NCBI RefSeq assembly: GCF_964355755.1
Contig: NC_092671.1
Span: forward strand, 34,863,304-34,927,303
Origin: Antedon mediterranea
Lineage: Eukaryota > Echinodermata > Crinoidea > Comatulida > Antedonidae
Length of the DNA stretch: 64,000 nucleotides
Direction of reading: 5' to 3'
Part shown: positions 1-15,000 of the stretch, piece by piece
Layout: each line of letters begins with the position of its first letter
Position numbering within the stretch: position 1 is the stretch's first letter
Position numbers and translations under genes: made by a program
Notes under the pieces: model-generated
What the model saw: only the letters and a program-made list of their open reading frames with translations
Told to the model about the DNA's origin: nothing
The model's database searches: none

Positions 1-3000
1 CACCGGTTCCAATGTACTTCCACTCGCATGGTTCCTCAAGTACACTCATACGAGTCAGGCTTTCCGTTCAGAAGAGGTATGTCATTATTTTACCTTACTT
101 AACCAGAGTGAGGTGTATTTTTTTCATATTTATTTATTTTATATAACATTAAATTAGTTGGCTTTTGCTTTGGACAACAGTAATGACTAAAGCTCTGTCT
201 TCACTGTCAAGCTGACAAAAAAATGTGATGTGCCCATATATGGATACAATGATGTCATATCACTATCATGACATCAAGTTCACACAAGTGCTTAGCCCAT
301 CCAAGAAGTCTAATGTTCTACGACCAGAAGTATGGTCAAGGAGAGCCTTGAACCTGTGCATATTTTGTGGCTATGCATCTAACAATCTATACATTTTTGT
401 CCCATATAGAACAAAGGTTCCGATATTATGCAGCGTAGTATTTTAGGTCACATCCTTCCGGAAGCCATGGTCCATTTTCTGGAAAACCACAGTGCAGAGA
501 AGTTTGCAGAAACGTATCTAGGTGAATTTGATACCCCAGAAGCAATATGGAATAGTGAAATGAGGTACAGTAGAAATTATTACTTGGTACGGTTTTTGAC
601 ATGTCGCACTGTAAATTTGATTTAAGAGAGCCTAGAGAAAGCCAGAGAATGTTAAAAAACAGATGCTAACTTAAACAGATCAAGGTTTGGACTTGGTCTG
701 GACATGAAACTGAAAAATGTGTACAATTATACTCTCATCAATCAAAAAATCTGCAATTTCTTTTCTCGCTGTTTCACTTTATCATTGCCTGTGATATATC
801 AATTTGAAACGATAACGATGTGGAAATCTGTGAGAATGAGAAAAAGTTACCCCAACTGAGATTCGAACCCGGAACCTTCTGCTTGATATGCAGATGTCCT
901 AACCATTAGACCACTGGGGGCTTTCATTGTATTGTTCAAAATTTGATTTTTCATTTTTAGGAGGTTAATGATTGAAAAGATCGCTTCTCACATCGCAGAC
1001 TTCACTCCACGTCTTCAAAGCAATACCCGTGCCTTGTATCAGTACTGTCCCATTCCAATCATAAACTATCCGCAACTAGAAAAAGAACTGTTTGTTAATA
1101 TCTACTACCTGAGGCATCTATGTGATGAACAGAAGTTCCCTGATTGGCCAATCAAAGATCCAGTAAGTAAAATAGTCTTTACAAGGGGTAGAGAGTGTTT
1201 TTTCAAATGACAATTGTCTTCTCCTGGTTTAAAATCTGATTCGAAGGCTGCCTCCATGATGATCATGTCGAACCACATATAATACTTCATAGCGTGACCA
1301 GAAAGCGCTAGGCCCCCTAAAAATTCCATCGTAGGGAGTGTTTTTTTCAAATGACATTAACTTTTCCCGGTTGAAAATCTGATTTGAAGGCTGCCTTAGG
1401 TTATGTAGCATTGAACTGAAATTTAGTTGAAATTTATTTGTAGGAAAAATTCTCTTTTTTTAACTTCATGCTGCTTGCAAATAATACGATAACAACAGTA
1501 TACATGTAACAAATAAAATAGGCAATGAAAACCAAATACAGTATTTTATTTTCCAATTTAGGTAAAGTTATTGAAAGACATTCTCGAAGAATGGAAGAAA
1601 GAAGTCGAGAAGAAACCACCGTCCATGTCCAGAGATGAAGCCTTCGAAACACTGAAAATTCCAAAAGCCAAACAAGGGTATGATGATGTCATTTGTCAGT
1701 ATTACACCATTATCAGTACCACTACTGCCACCATCAGCAACATCACAACTATCTTTACCATCAGCTATCATCACTTCTACCATCCATACCAGCACCACTA
1801 TTCACCACCACCATCTTCACAACCATTTCCAGTACCACCATATATATTTCTTTCCTTCATAACAATGATTACAGATAGCCCTATCGTTATCCCATCATCA
1901 TTACCACTTCACAGCCCTCATCATCATCGTCAGCCGTTATCCATCCACTGCTGGATGAAGACCTCAGCATGCTCACCATCTGTATTTTGTCTTGCTGTAC
2001 CAGTTGGTACTGCTCCAATACTGTTGGAGTTCATCTCTCCCAACGCGTTCTTTGTCTGCCTCTGCTTCACTTTCCCTCCACATTGTTAAGGCTACATTCC
2101 AGCTGTTATCCTCTGACACAAGACCTAATTCCCATGTCCACTTTTTTCTTTTCACAGCCCTAGCCAGTAATAAATATCGTATACCATTATAATTAGAATC
2201 ATCACTATAACCCATTGTCTTGACTTTTATCATCATTAATAAAATATAGTAATACTATTGTATTACTATTAAATATTAATTATAATTCTATTTTTTCCAT
2301 TTCTGTTTAAATTAAAAATGGTATTATTTAAATTTTAGAAATGATGAAGGCTTTATTCGCAAAGCATACTTCCGTCTAGCTCAGAAGTACCATCCAGACA
2401 AGAATCCTGAGGGAAGGGATATGTTTGAGAAGGTGAACAAAGCCTATGAGTATCTGTGTACAAAGAGTTCAAAGACTGTTGATGGGCCTGACCCAGAGAA
2501 TGTGGTGCTACTTCTAAAAACACAAAGTATTTTGTTCAATAGATACAAAGAAGGTAAAAAGACATAATAATAATAATAATGGTTGTATAAAGGCCAGCGT
2601 CGTACGACGAAGCCTGAAGAGTTGTGTTGTCTGGAGAAAATTGAATTAATTCAATGTTCCCCCAACAACCTAAAAACTACGCCTAAGTGTAATTTCACTC
2701 TTCTCTGCTACATACACTGTATCTTATTCACATTGTCTTTCAGTTCTTGAACCTTACAAGTATGCTGGTTACCCCATGCTACTGAAGACCATCATGCTAG
2801 AGACAGATGACAAGTCTCTCTTCTCTAAACCAGTACCACTACTCGCTGAAGCTTGTGAACTTGCCTTCCACACAGTCAACTGCTCTGCATTGAATGCTGA
2901 AGAACTCAGGAGAGAGAATGGTATAGAGGTATGTTATCCATATTTTAAATCTTATATTACACACCTAAGTTAATCCTTGCCATTTGATTAGTTAATTATG

Positions 3001-6000
3001 TATCACGTTCATTATTTTGCACTAGTGAATGATGAACGGCGCTAATGAATGTTGAATGGCACTAAAAAACATTGAACAGTATTAATGAACATTGAACGGC
3101 ACTGATGAACGTTCAACGTGTAAGAATGCTGCCACACCAGGTTGTTTACTGATCCACTTTCGAAAATCAACCTGTAGTCCACACCATCTACAACTGTTCT
3201 GTTGGTCTAGCTGCCTTTCAGAATGTCATAGCTTCCCAGCCTAGCCTTGGATGATGATTAACAAATTGAATACAATCTTTTAGTTGATTCTATCAAGGGT
3301 GTAAATATTTTTCGTTTATCATTAATTAACAATCATTGCCTGTATGATTTTAAATTGATTTGTTGTTGTTGTTTCTTTTCAGATTCTTCAAAAGGCATTT
3401 TCCCGTTGTGTTTCAATTCTTACTCAGTCCAGTAATTCAGATGATGTACAAGTTCAGGTAAGTATTCTGTCTGTTTAAATGTAGCTAAGAATACGAATAA
3501 TTTCCAGGATTGACCTGGAATGTTTGGTCATGCCAGTTCAAAAGAAAGCAAAGATTCTCTTTCCCTGCCAATTTGCTAAAAAAATATGCAAAATATAAGA
3601 ACTTTGTTTCTGATTTATGTAAACAAAAGGACAATATAACACGTTGCCGAACAATTTTGATGATCTTTTGACCTTTCTAGATAGGTTTATCTTTCTCTAA
3701 GATAACAAGTTTGTATGTGGAACAAGTAAGCCATTATTTAACTGCTACTGATTTTAGCATGCTAAAGTTTTTCGGTCATGTGAACATCATTCTGTGGTAA
3801 AAGTTTATAATATATACATCATTTTGACACAGTAATAGGTATGTATTGTACATTATAATGTACTCTTATTTTCTTTAGGTTTGCATCAATGTTATCAAAT
3901 GTTACACAGTTGCTGCTCAATTTGAAGCATGTCGAGAAAAGATCACAGAGATTCCGACTATTATTAAGGATTTATCAAAGACGTTATACTTCCAGGTATG
4001 TACGATTTATTTTACTCTGGAAACATTTCAAACTGAAGAGAAACGTTCCAACGAACATAAACCATATACGACTTGCCGCCGACATTGTACTTTTTTCAAC
4101 TAGTAATCTATGCTGAACAAACTAAAAAAAAATGCTCCCATTTTAACCGTGAATGAAAGCTCTGAGTCTAAAACCTGTTTTGGACAACTTTTTTTGCACA
4201 TTTTATTTTTTTAATGTGTACACAGACGTCCCAAGTTGAAATAACAAAATTTGGGGTAAACAATAGAGGGTGTGCTATAATAATTTGTAATTATATAGAT
4301 GGCGCTATATAAGCTAATATTAAGTATAATATTACAAAAAATCATCCTCATCTGGGATATCCAATACCAAATTGAAGGCCTACGTACCTATGTTCAGTAA
4401 TAAAATAATGGATAATGCCAGACACCTTCAAGCATGGTATAGACTAGCCATCTAGGCCTACGATTATTTTGTTATAATAGAGTACACTTTTTCTTCACTA
4501 AATAAGTGTTTCACTGACGTTTGCATGTAAAAAATCTTTTTAAAGTAAGTCCTTCACTCACCTCGTGAGTGGACACCGCCCTCTACTCTACTGACAAATT
4601 GTTGCAGTTGACGCATATCAATACAACAATACACATTTGTACTTGGTTTGGCAGTTGATAGATGGCTGTTAATTTGTGAAACAAAATGCCTAAGAAATGC
4701 TTTTTTTTAAATACTGCCCGTCATTATAAACAGTGCCAGGATTGGAAAATGTTGGTTAATTTCAGGCCTTGGCATATATTGTCCAGATTTGCAGGGGAAA
4801 ATAACCAATTTTCGAGGATCTGGGGATCTGCATTAAAAATCGGAACAAAATTGCAAATTTCAGGGACTGGTGTACAAATTTATTTATTTAAATTGTAATT
4901 AGTGTTACATAAATTAATATTCTCTGTTTTTCAGAAACTTTCAGCACTGTGTGCTGTTGCTGCTAACTGTGTTAGTGCCTTTTCTGTCAGCAAGTTCATG
5001 CAGGATAGTCTGATGCAAGCTGGTGTAATATGGCATCTCTTGCTCTTCTTGTTCCAGTATGATTTCACGTTAGAAGAATCGGGGGTTGAGAAAAGCGGGC
5101 AAACAAACCAACAGGTAATATTTAGATGTGTTTTTTAAGCTCTGTCTAGACTATCAAACTAAATGTGATGTGCCAAAATACGGACATGATGATGTCATAT
5201 CACTACCATATTTGGGCACATCACACTTTTTTTGTCTAGTTTGATAGTGTAGACAGAGCTTTAATGTTGTGAGCGCAAGATTCAGTTGCATGCCAGCGTT
5301 TTTGAAAATGGTTGTTGCACATCAGTAGTTGTGACATCATTGAGTGGTTGTTGTTGTATGTTAACAGTGCCTTCCCTGACACAATATTAACATATTTAAA
5401 GAAACCGATGATGTGATCACCTGCTTCCATGGATAGTTGCAATTGTTTTAATCTAGAGTTTACACCGAACCCAGATTCCGGTGGCTGGATAAAAAAATTA
5501 CAAAAACTGGTTTGGTTAGCTTTTGATTTGTGATGACCGACGACCAAACTACGTCATATTGTGCACAATGGAAATATATGTTTGTGTGTCCTTGCTCCCC
5601 GCCTCGACTCATGTTTGATGGTTTCTGGGTCCAGACGATGACCGACCACACATCAAATGACCTGACCTAGGTTGGTCATTGATTTTCGCAAAACGAACGC
5701 TCCTTAATAATTTTTTTAAGATGTAAGAGTTTTTTCTGGCCACCAGACCATATTTAGACTCGGTGTGAACATAGCTTATGCTGATTCTTTTCTAAAGCTT
5801 GTCTACACTAACAAACTAGTTTAAGAAAAATAAATGTGATTTTCCCAAATATAGTAGTAATATACCCAAATATGGTAGCTATATGAGCTGTCCATATATG
5901 GGCACATCACATATTTTTTGTCACATAAATTTGATAGTGTAGACAGAGCTTTAAGCTGCCTTTTTACGATAGTTCTGTTTTAATCAAGTCCCTTTGTTTG

Positions 6001-9000
6001 TTTTTTTCACATGGTTTATCCTCTGGACAGACAAATCTTCAGGTTTGATAGTCAAATTCATAGATTTTTGTGGTTGGTTACGGCATAAATTAACACAAAA
6101 CTTTAGACAAATATTTAGTTTTTTCTTCCGCTGTATGTATTTTATTAGATGTAGTCTGGTATTAATTTTAATAATTGTAATAATAGCAATGTCTCAATAT
6201 AAGGTGATGGTGATAATGCAATTAGTTTATCAGTTTTAATAATAGTTATATGTAGAAGTATAATTATTATAATACAAACTAAATAGTTTAACTTTCGAAT
6301 GCTTTGTTGTCTTAAACATTTTTTATGTATCTTCTCCATTAACAAGCTAAGCATAATTTTGACCTGGTAGCTTTCGGGCATTTTATAGCAAAATTAGACT
6401 CTCAAAATTATTTTCTTATTTTCTTATGTGTTCATTTTTGCAATAGCTCCCTCAACAAATATATAAAAAGTTTAAAATATGAGTCATTGAATACTTGGAA
6501 AATCATGGAATTTTACCAATTTTGTAGCTTAAAAGGTCATGGAAAGTTTGACTTTCATTAAAAAGTAAAGGAAAGTACCGTACTGACGCGGGTATAAGCC
6601 CATACTCGGGTATAAGCCCACCCCCGACTTTTGACTAATTTTCATGAAAAATGAGGCACTCGGGTATAAGCCCACCCATTAATTCGAAGATCTACAGTGT
6701 GTGTCGTAATACATTATTTTGTATTTGGCGACGTCCATACACTGAATACACCTACCTTTGATCATAACCAAGCTAGGCTAACATACGCTAGGCCATATGA
6801 GGCCTAGCGGTCCTGTTTTGTTTACACTCCATCGCGGTCGACGATCGCTTCACACACGACGCTACAAGTCGCCAAAACGGAAAACCACTATTTGGTATCG
6901 GCTGCCATAAACAAGCTTATTAAATTTCTTTGGTACATTTCTATTTAACGAACATTGTATACTTGCTTTTCTGCTTGATAAATTCTTGTTCAATTGATGT
7001 TTAAAATAAGATATTCTACGATAAATTACACGAACTATAAGCTTAATTTTCCAACACTGTACACCTCGTGTATTTAGAGGCAACGTCGTACACGTGAGGG
7101 CGCTCGCTCGCATGGTGGACACAGTGTACATGTGCTGTTTTTGACGATCTGCATTTTTGGATCCTTGGGTATAAGCCCATCCCTGCCCCCCCCCCCCCCA
7201 AACTTGACGTGATTTCATGTTCAAGGGGGGTGGGCTTATACCCGCGTCAGTACGGTAATGGCAAACAAAATATAATACACTGAAAAATATCTGCTTTTTT
7301 ATTGGACGCCTGCAGTTTAGGACAATTATTTTGCTTTACTGACTTTCTATTCCACTCTTGTAAATCTGTTTCAAACATCAGGGAATTTTGGCTAAAAAAA
7401 TAAATGGGAAGTCATGGAAATTAATTAACATTAAAGTGTATGAACATCATGTTGATTTAACAAAATATTTTTATTTTGTAGGAAGTGGCAAATGATCTAG
7501 CCAGAAGGAGTCTAGTGTCGTTAGGAAGGCTTGCTGGGTTCACATCAGGGGAGGAAAAGACACCAGAAAATTTACCAATTCAGAAATGTCTGAACATACT
7601 TTTAACACCATACCTTGCAAGGCAGCTAGGAACAGAAAATCCAAATGAGGTACGAGTAAAGGTTACTTTAGTCTGGCAGCTGCTTATGTGTTTGTGACGG
7701 ACTCTATAGTTATAATGGTATAACAACTGATCTTCTATTTTGTTCAATTTATAGGTTCTAAAGGTTTTAAACAGTAACACAGAAAATCCATATTTAATTT
7801 GGGACAACTCAACAAGGGCAGAATTATTAGAATATTCTCACAGACACCAGACATCAAAACAAGTAAGATGATATTACTGATATCTTAAAATTGGACAAAT
7901 TTTTTTTAAATAAAGTTGTAGAAATTCATTTTTATTTAAAAGTTGGACAAATACATTTTTATGTGAAAGTTGGAAAATTCATTTTTTTTTAAGATGGATA
8001 AATTAATTTTTATGTAAAACTAAAAGTTGGAGAAATTCATTTTTATGTGAAAGTTGGAGAAATTCGTTTTTATGTGGAAGTTAGAGAAATTCATTTTTAT
8101 TTGAAAGTTATAACAATTTTTTTTTAATTTTAGGGCATTCCTAAGGATGAAATGGCAGCAGACTTCACATTCAGCGCCCATTCTAAGGAGTTGGTAATTG
8201 GTGAAATATTTGTGCGCGTGTTCAATGAACAACCTTCATTCCCATTAGAGGTAAGGCGTTTGTTGTTGTCTTATTAAGACGCGTCCTGCTTAAGGCGGTA
8301 TTCCAAGACGCTTCTAACAATAAGCTGATCTAATTAGCGAACCATTATGAATATTCATTAGCTTGAGTAGACGAGCCTGATCCCTGCTCACTATTGTTCA
8401 GAGTTCACTGCAACTTGAACACCAAACTAGTTTAAAACGCACCTAGCCAAAACTGAAATTCCAGTCGCTTCAAGTCATGATTTCGATTGTCTAAAGTCAT
8501 CCAACCTTCCGGCGAGTGTAAGATGGAGAGTCACTCTTTCGTAGATACATAGTATATGCCTCAAAGAAGATCGAAGATTACCTAGTAGACACAACCATGT
8601 CCGACGAATGATGACAATTGTTTAAATTGTTATTTTAAGAGAAAACGCAAAGTAAAATTAGATAGGTCTAGGTCTTAGTTTGAACTAAGACTTCATTAAA
8701 GCTTGGTTCCCACTTAGATGCAAAGACATAAGTGTGCCACAAGTAATTTGACCAATCACGATGCAGTGGATCATCCAATCTGTCACTACTGATTGGTCAG
8801 TCACTTGCATTGCGCCTACATTGTTGTGTTGCATTCAAATTAGAACCAAGCTTAAAAGATGTAGTCAAAGTTTGCAGTTCGACTAAATAAAGTCGGACTT
8901 TGTTGAGTTTACGATTGCTTGTACAATACATCTATAATGTGACCAATCAGATTACAACTAAACAGGCATGGCGTGGCATGCATCTTACACTTTTTGATGG

Positions 9001-12000
9001 ACATACATACACAGAAGATTATGTCTGATTTAAACATTTGCATTTTAACTAAAATGACATCATTTTTTTTTTTCAGTTTTACTTTCGAGCTATGGCTAAA
9101 GTTTGTTTAAGAATATGACCCTTTGTTACTGAAACTAAAATTGTTCATAAACAGATAAATTTCAAGAAAGAAAAAAATGTTTTCATTATATTAATTATGA
9201 CTTTTTCCACCAGGATCCAAAAGCATTTACAGTCAGCCTTCTGGACTACCTAGGCTCCATGGCCCAGTACTTGCACTCACTCATGGCCCTTACCTCAAAG
9301 GATGTTGATACTAGCAAGAACAGTCAGCAAGCATCAAGGCTAACCAACTCAGAGATGGCGCTAGAGGGCCTTCGCAACGTCATCAGGAACAACCCTGGAA
9401 CAGAAGCTAAATGTATAGGACATTTTAAATTGCTCTTTTCACTTTTAAGGATAACTGGTGCTGCTAAACTTCAACAATTAGCATTAGAGGTATTTTAATA
9501 TTTTACTATTTATGATTTTAGTATAATAATCAGGTCATTGGAAGTTTCTTGGAATCAAAATAAAAGTTCTTTAAATTGTTTCCTTTTTATCAAATCTCTA
9601 CATTAATTTTTGAACTCATGTATGATTCTATGCTGATGGCTTTTAACTGAGCATTTTTAATGCAATCTGGCTTAGGTACAAAAAACATAAAACTTAAACT
9701 TTGTTTAATGAGGGTGACTCATAACAGCTGAGGCTGACATGCATAAGGCCCTCAAATCAAATAAAAAATGGGACTGATACAAACATGAAAAACAAGAAAA
9801 AAAATGGAAAAAATTAAGTATGTATATCATTGAGAAAACCAATCACCTCAAAATTTATTTTACAACATGCGTTATTTTGATCATGTTATAGGTGATATGC
9901 AGTGTGACTAGTAGTAAGGATTGTGTGGACAACATCGCCGATTCAAATGTCATGGCATATCTCCTACTGGTTCTTCACTCGTTACCTACGGGGCGACTGA
10001 CGGCATTAGAAACCATGTATGCCCTTATGTCAAATACGAAAATTGTCAAAGAGTCAATTAGTAAAGGTACGAACGATTTTTTAAATTAATATAAAATAAA
10101 AAGGGTCTATGGGAATATTTTTGTTTTGGGACAGTTTTCCTCTTCGAAGAGGAAACTATTGTTCAAACCAAATTAAATTAGGCTTCATAGATTGTGAATA
10201 CAATAATTTATTTATTATTTATCATTAACTAAATTTGTATTAAATCTATTGTTTATTTTTTTTAATGATTTTGTTATTAAATATTTTTATTTATAGGTAT
10301 TATCATCTATTTACTGGACATGTTCTGTAATTCAACGAATCCAACAGTTCGTGAGAAGACCGCGGAACTGCTTGCCAAGATTATGACGGACAAGCTGATG
10401 GGGCCTCGTATCAGAATACTGTTGTCAAAGTTCTTACCGCCTGTGTTTATGGACGCTATGAGAGACAGTCATGAGGCCAGTATACACATGTTTGAAGGTA
10501 ATGGTACAGTATTAATAAAACAAGGATGCAAATGAATATAAACATTTCTTTTTCATCAAACCAATGGTAAAATACGAAATTAGATGGTAAAATACAAAAT
10601 TAAATAGTAAATACCTCATTTCATTTCAAATAAACATTTATTTTCTTCCTTTAAAATCATATAAAATAAACAAAAATAAGTAACATATTAAGAGTACATT
10701 TTAAAAAGACTGAGAAATCAATTAAAAACTTTTTATTTTTTTAGGTGTTCATGAAAATCCTGAGTTAATCTGGAATGAAGAAGCACGAGAGAAAGTGTCG
10801 TCAGTTGTCAAAAAGATGAAAAATGAGTAAGAAATAAAAAATATCAATGGCCCATGCTCTTGTCATACTGTACTATCAATAATCATCAATGAATAATATA
10901 ATCCCCATTTAATATAATGATAATTAAAACATTCCTTATTAAACAGCGCAGTGTACTGCTGGGTTTCCCATTGCACACTATTCAGGCCTACAATGTTGCA
11001 CAACAATAAAAAAAAAACATAGTACCTTCAATCTTTGATGTGGCACTGAAAACGTACCGTGCGATAGGACCTTCAATCTTTGAAGTGAACATGGAACATA
11101 TAACTGCAATAGGACCTTCAATCTTTAAAGTGGCATGGAAAACGTACCATGCGATAGTACCTTCAACCTTTGAAGTCGCACAGAAAACGTACCATGCAAT
11201 AGTACTTTTAATCTTTAAAATAGGCACAGAAAACTATCCATGCAATAGTACCTTCAATCTTGCACGGAAATCAACCAAGCAAATGGATTCCATATATTAT
11301 TTTGATGTGCAGAATTGAAAACCTTATTCTTTATTCTTTTATTTTATAGTCATTTTAATACTCAAAAAGACAACCCAGATGCTACGTGGAAGGTAAGTAC
11401 TGGAATATATAAGTTATTTGTGTACATTTACACTTTAAGCTAGTTACTGTTGCGTGTGGGATCACGATAAAAGACAAGGTTTGTGATCAAAACACAATAA
11501 TTCGTAGGTTCGCGATCAAACAATGCCCCATGATGATTGCGTCACCTGCTTTTAATCAGTCGTAATTAAATCATTACTATTTACTAGCTACCAGAAGAAT
11601 TCGCCGTGGTATACACGGATGTGGAAGGAGAGCTGATGATTGCTGGCGTATTTATCCGTCTGTTCATCTCGCAACCAAGCTGGGTTCTTAGGAAACCACG
11701 AGAATTTATGGTAGAACTATTTGAAAAGTTTACAGAATTAATTACAAAGAACAATCCAGATGTGAGTTAATTGATTTTCATTGATATATAGTAGAACCCC
11801 TCTTATGGAACATCTCTTTGCAGAGGACATCCCATTAAGGGGACATATATTATACACTATGACGAGTGGCGTAACGCAGGGGCCTGAGGCTCCTAGCTTA
11901 GGAACCCCAAGTGGCCCTCAACTCTGGAAGCCTTGGGTGTTTTTAGCCTTTTTCGACATATTTTAATGCCTGGGCACTGCTTAGGGCCCCCATAAGATCC

Positions 12001-15000
12001 GGGGCCAGTAAGCGCTCATAGCCGTTCCACCACTGACTGACCAACCCTTAGTCATAGGATGCTATATTAAGGGTACACTCCTATTAAGGGAACACATTTG
12101 GGAAGTGTAAAAAACAAATGCAAGTTTGATTGTAATGAATTTGTTTTTCTTTTATATTTATTCAAGAAAATGTTTTATTGTTTTAAAGGGCCAAGTATTA
12201 GAGGCAGTAACAACAGCCATGGTAAACTTCTTCATTGCACAGCCTACCTACGCTGAGCAAGTACCACAGCTAGGCCACATTCCAACGATCTTTCATGCCA
12301 TGGGATCACGTAATAGCGCCATTCCAAAGTCAAGTATGCTGGTGGTTCACAGACTAGTTGAAAGCGAGGCAAGTAATAGTTTAATTTTGCTCACATTACC
12401 ATGAACAGTTTACTCGATATTCAGTATATCAATGGTTCAGATATGGAAAGCAATTGAGGATGATGATTGATTTACGAAAAAACGCTTCCTTGATAATTCT
12501 ATCAGACTTTTTAGGAATTGTTCATCAGAGTAATTTTGTAGCTCTGTTGTATAATTTAGATATTGGGTTTTTTTTATATGTCTTAATAACATTTTTTTGC
12601 ACTTGTATATCAAATGAATTTCCTTTTTGACAAAGAAAATGAACTATGTATCATATTACATACACAGATAAAGAAAAAAAATAAATTTCTGTTTACATGT
12701 AGCCTACATAATGATGAGGAACAATGTGAATTCATCTAATTGTTGTTTATCATCTGTAGTATGAATGGGCATTAAAAGTGCTAACAAAAAAGAAATTGCA
12801 CAGTACAGTATTTTGTTATTGCTATGTATTTATTTTAGTTTACAAAAATGCAAATTGCTTTATAAAGCACACAAAATGTTAACAGAAATAGGATACAAAT
12901 TGTATTATACAAATACACAATCAATATTTTTATAAACAAATTGCAAAATATTGTTTCAAGATTTGAATTTCGAAGAAATGTTAGTAAATTTAAGATTTGC
13001 GGTATAGCATGTAATTCCTAATATGGAAGTAAGCTCTCAACTTTGTAATATTTCCTTTTTAGGAGTTAAATCGTAAACCGCACCCTTATTGAAAAATAGT
13101 AATAATTGAACTGCCTTATAAATCAGGTCATTACAATTGTATGTCAATACACTCAAACTGAACTGGCTTTTATTCAAAACTGGAAACTTTCCCAAAACTA
13201 GAATTTTCTTTTTTGTGGGTCCTACAACTTAATAAAGACAAAAAAATGCTAAAACATTCAGAAACCCCAACTGAATTATGGACCCATAGTGTCTGGTTTT
13301 GGGAATGATGACTGTATTAATAATCAGAGACTTTGGCCCTTAATTAATGTATACTCTCAGCCAGTGTTCTTAAATGTTAAAACATAAAGAATCAATACTT
13401 AGTTAGTCTTAATTATTTTTAAACAATATAATAGTATCTATTTATTAAATAGCTTTAAAAGTAAACATAAATATACAAGTTACAGTACATAAGAAACAAC
13501 AAACCATTGGCTAACTCTATATTTTACTCAATAAAATAGAATTGATGTTATTGTCTGTTTCTTAAATCTTGCATTTGTGACCAACAACTGATAAATTTAT
13601 CACCTGTTATCAATTTAGGCGTGCGTGCGAAGCATGGCACAAAGTGACTGTATCGGTCCATTAATGGTGGGAATGAGAAAGAGGCCAGACCAAACTGGGG
13701 TAGCCTGTGAAGCCATGCATAAAATGTTCCAAAGAAATTACCCAGAACTTGTAGTACAAGTAAGTTGTATTATTTTGCTCATATTAGAATAACAATCAGG
13801 TAAATATGTATCCTGTGCTGTATCTACCCTGTTTTTAGGTCACCCAAATAAACACATTTATTTTCAAGACAATCATTAAAAAAAAATAAGATATAAGATA
13901 ATATATTTTATCGTCTTTTTATTGCCATTATGTTACTTATTTTATTTAAATTCCTTTTTTTTTTTTTTAAATGTAAAATAACGAATGCAAATATGGTTTT
14001 AAAGACATAAAAATCAATCATTTTATGTACAGTATATACAGCAAATGTTTTTATTACAACTACTTTTAACGTTGTAACATATAAACGAGAGGGAAAAATA
14101 TGCTTAAAAAATATATAGAGCATGATAATAAAAGTGGGACGAACCCACACAAGACAAAAAAAAATATACATTTGAATGTGAAAAATTGCATTTAAATTTT
14201 AAAATGTAGGCATGTTAAAAGTCATCAGTGTAAAATATGTGATAGGAAAAATTCAGATACAAACACTAGAAATTCATGTAGTCACTTAAAGATGTATTTC
14301 CCCCTTAAAAAATAATTCTTAAAATAATTTTTGTTGTTGAATTTGCATTTTAATGTCACATAATAGCTATCCATTTTGACCAAACATTGGATCGAAAAAT
14401 TTTTATTTGCCTGAAAAAAACTGTAATTTAAAGCAAAAAAAATAGTCAAATTGGCTGCCAGCCAATGGAATTTAACAATTAATTTTATCATTTTATAAAT
14501 GAAAACATTAATTTCTTTCTTTTTTTCTACGGAAGTGATTAACTTTATTAGAACTACAAAATAACCTATTCAAAGTCTGATTTAATTTTCATATTTTTTG
14601 GGGGACAATACATCTTTTGTACATGTACAGTATATTATATAAAAACTATTTAGTATACTAAACAGGAGATTCAAGTTTATTTACAGGTAAACATAAAAGG
14701 ACATTTTTCACCAAATGAAAGATGGGTTTAAAAATGTAATGTTTTTCGGTTTAGGCCCTTGAACGTGACCTGATACCCTTCCTATTAACGTTACTTGAGA
14801 GTGGTATGCGAGAGCTACCAAACCCAGCAGGTATCAAAGCGCAGATTGTCAAGTCCATCAAGGCCATGCTGACTTGTTTGGAGAATGGTGAAAAAGTAGG
14901 CTTTAAATATACATTTTTACTTTTTGCAACTTTTTGATATAGGTTGTAAAGGCAGGCACAGACGAGCGGTAATGGTAAGCCTTAAATGGCAAGCGAAAAT

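Noticed and set aside
1571-2089. 172-codon + strand frame rich in His, Ser and Pro
   Set aside because: Only its first about 35 codons are DNAJC13 exon 4; the rest is a CAT/CAC simple repeat read through the intron.
11022-11318. Repeat-encoded peptide of 92 codons
   Set aside because: Both strands are open only because of the 46-bp minisatellite.
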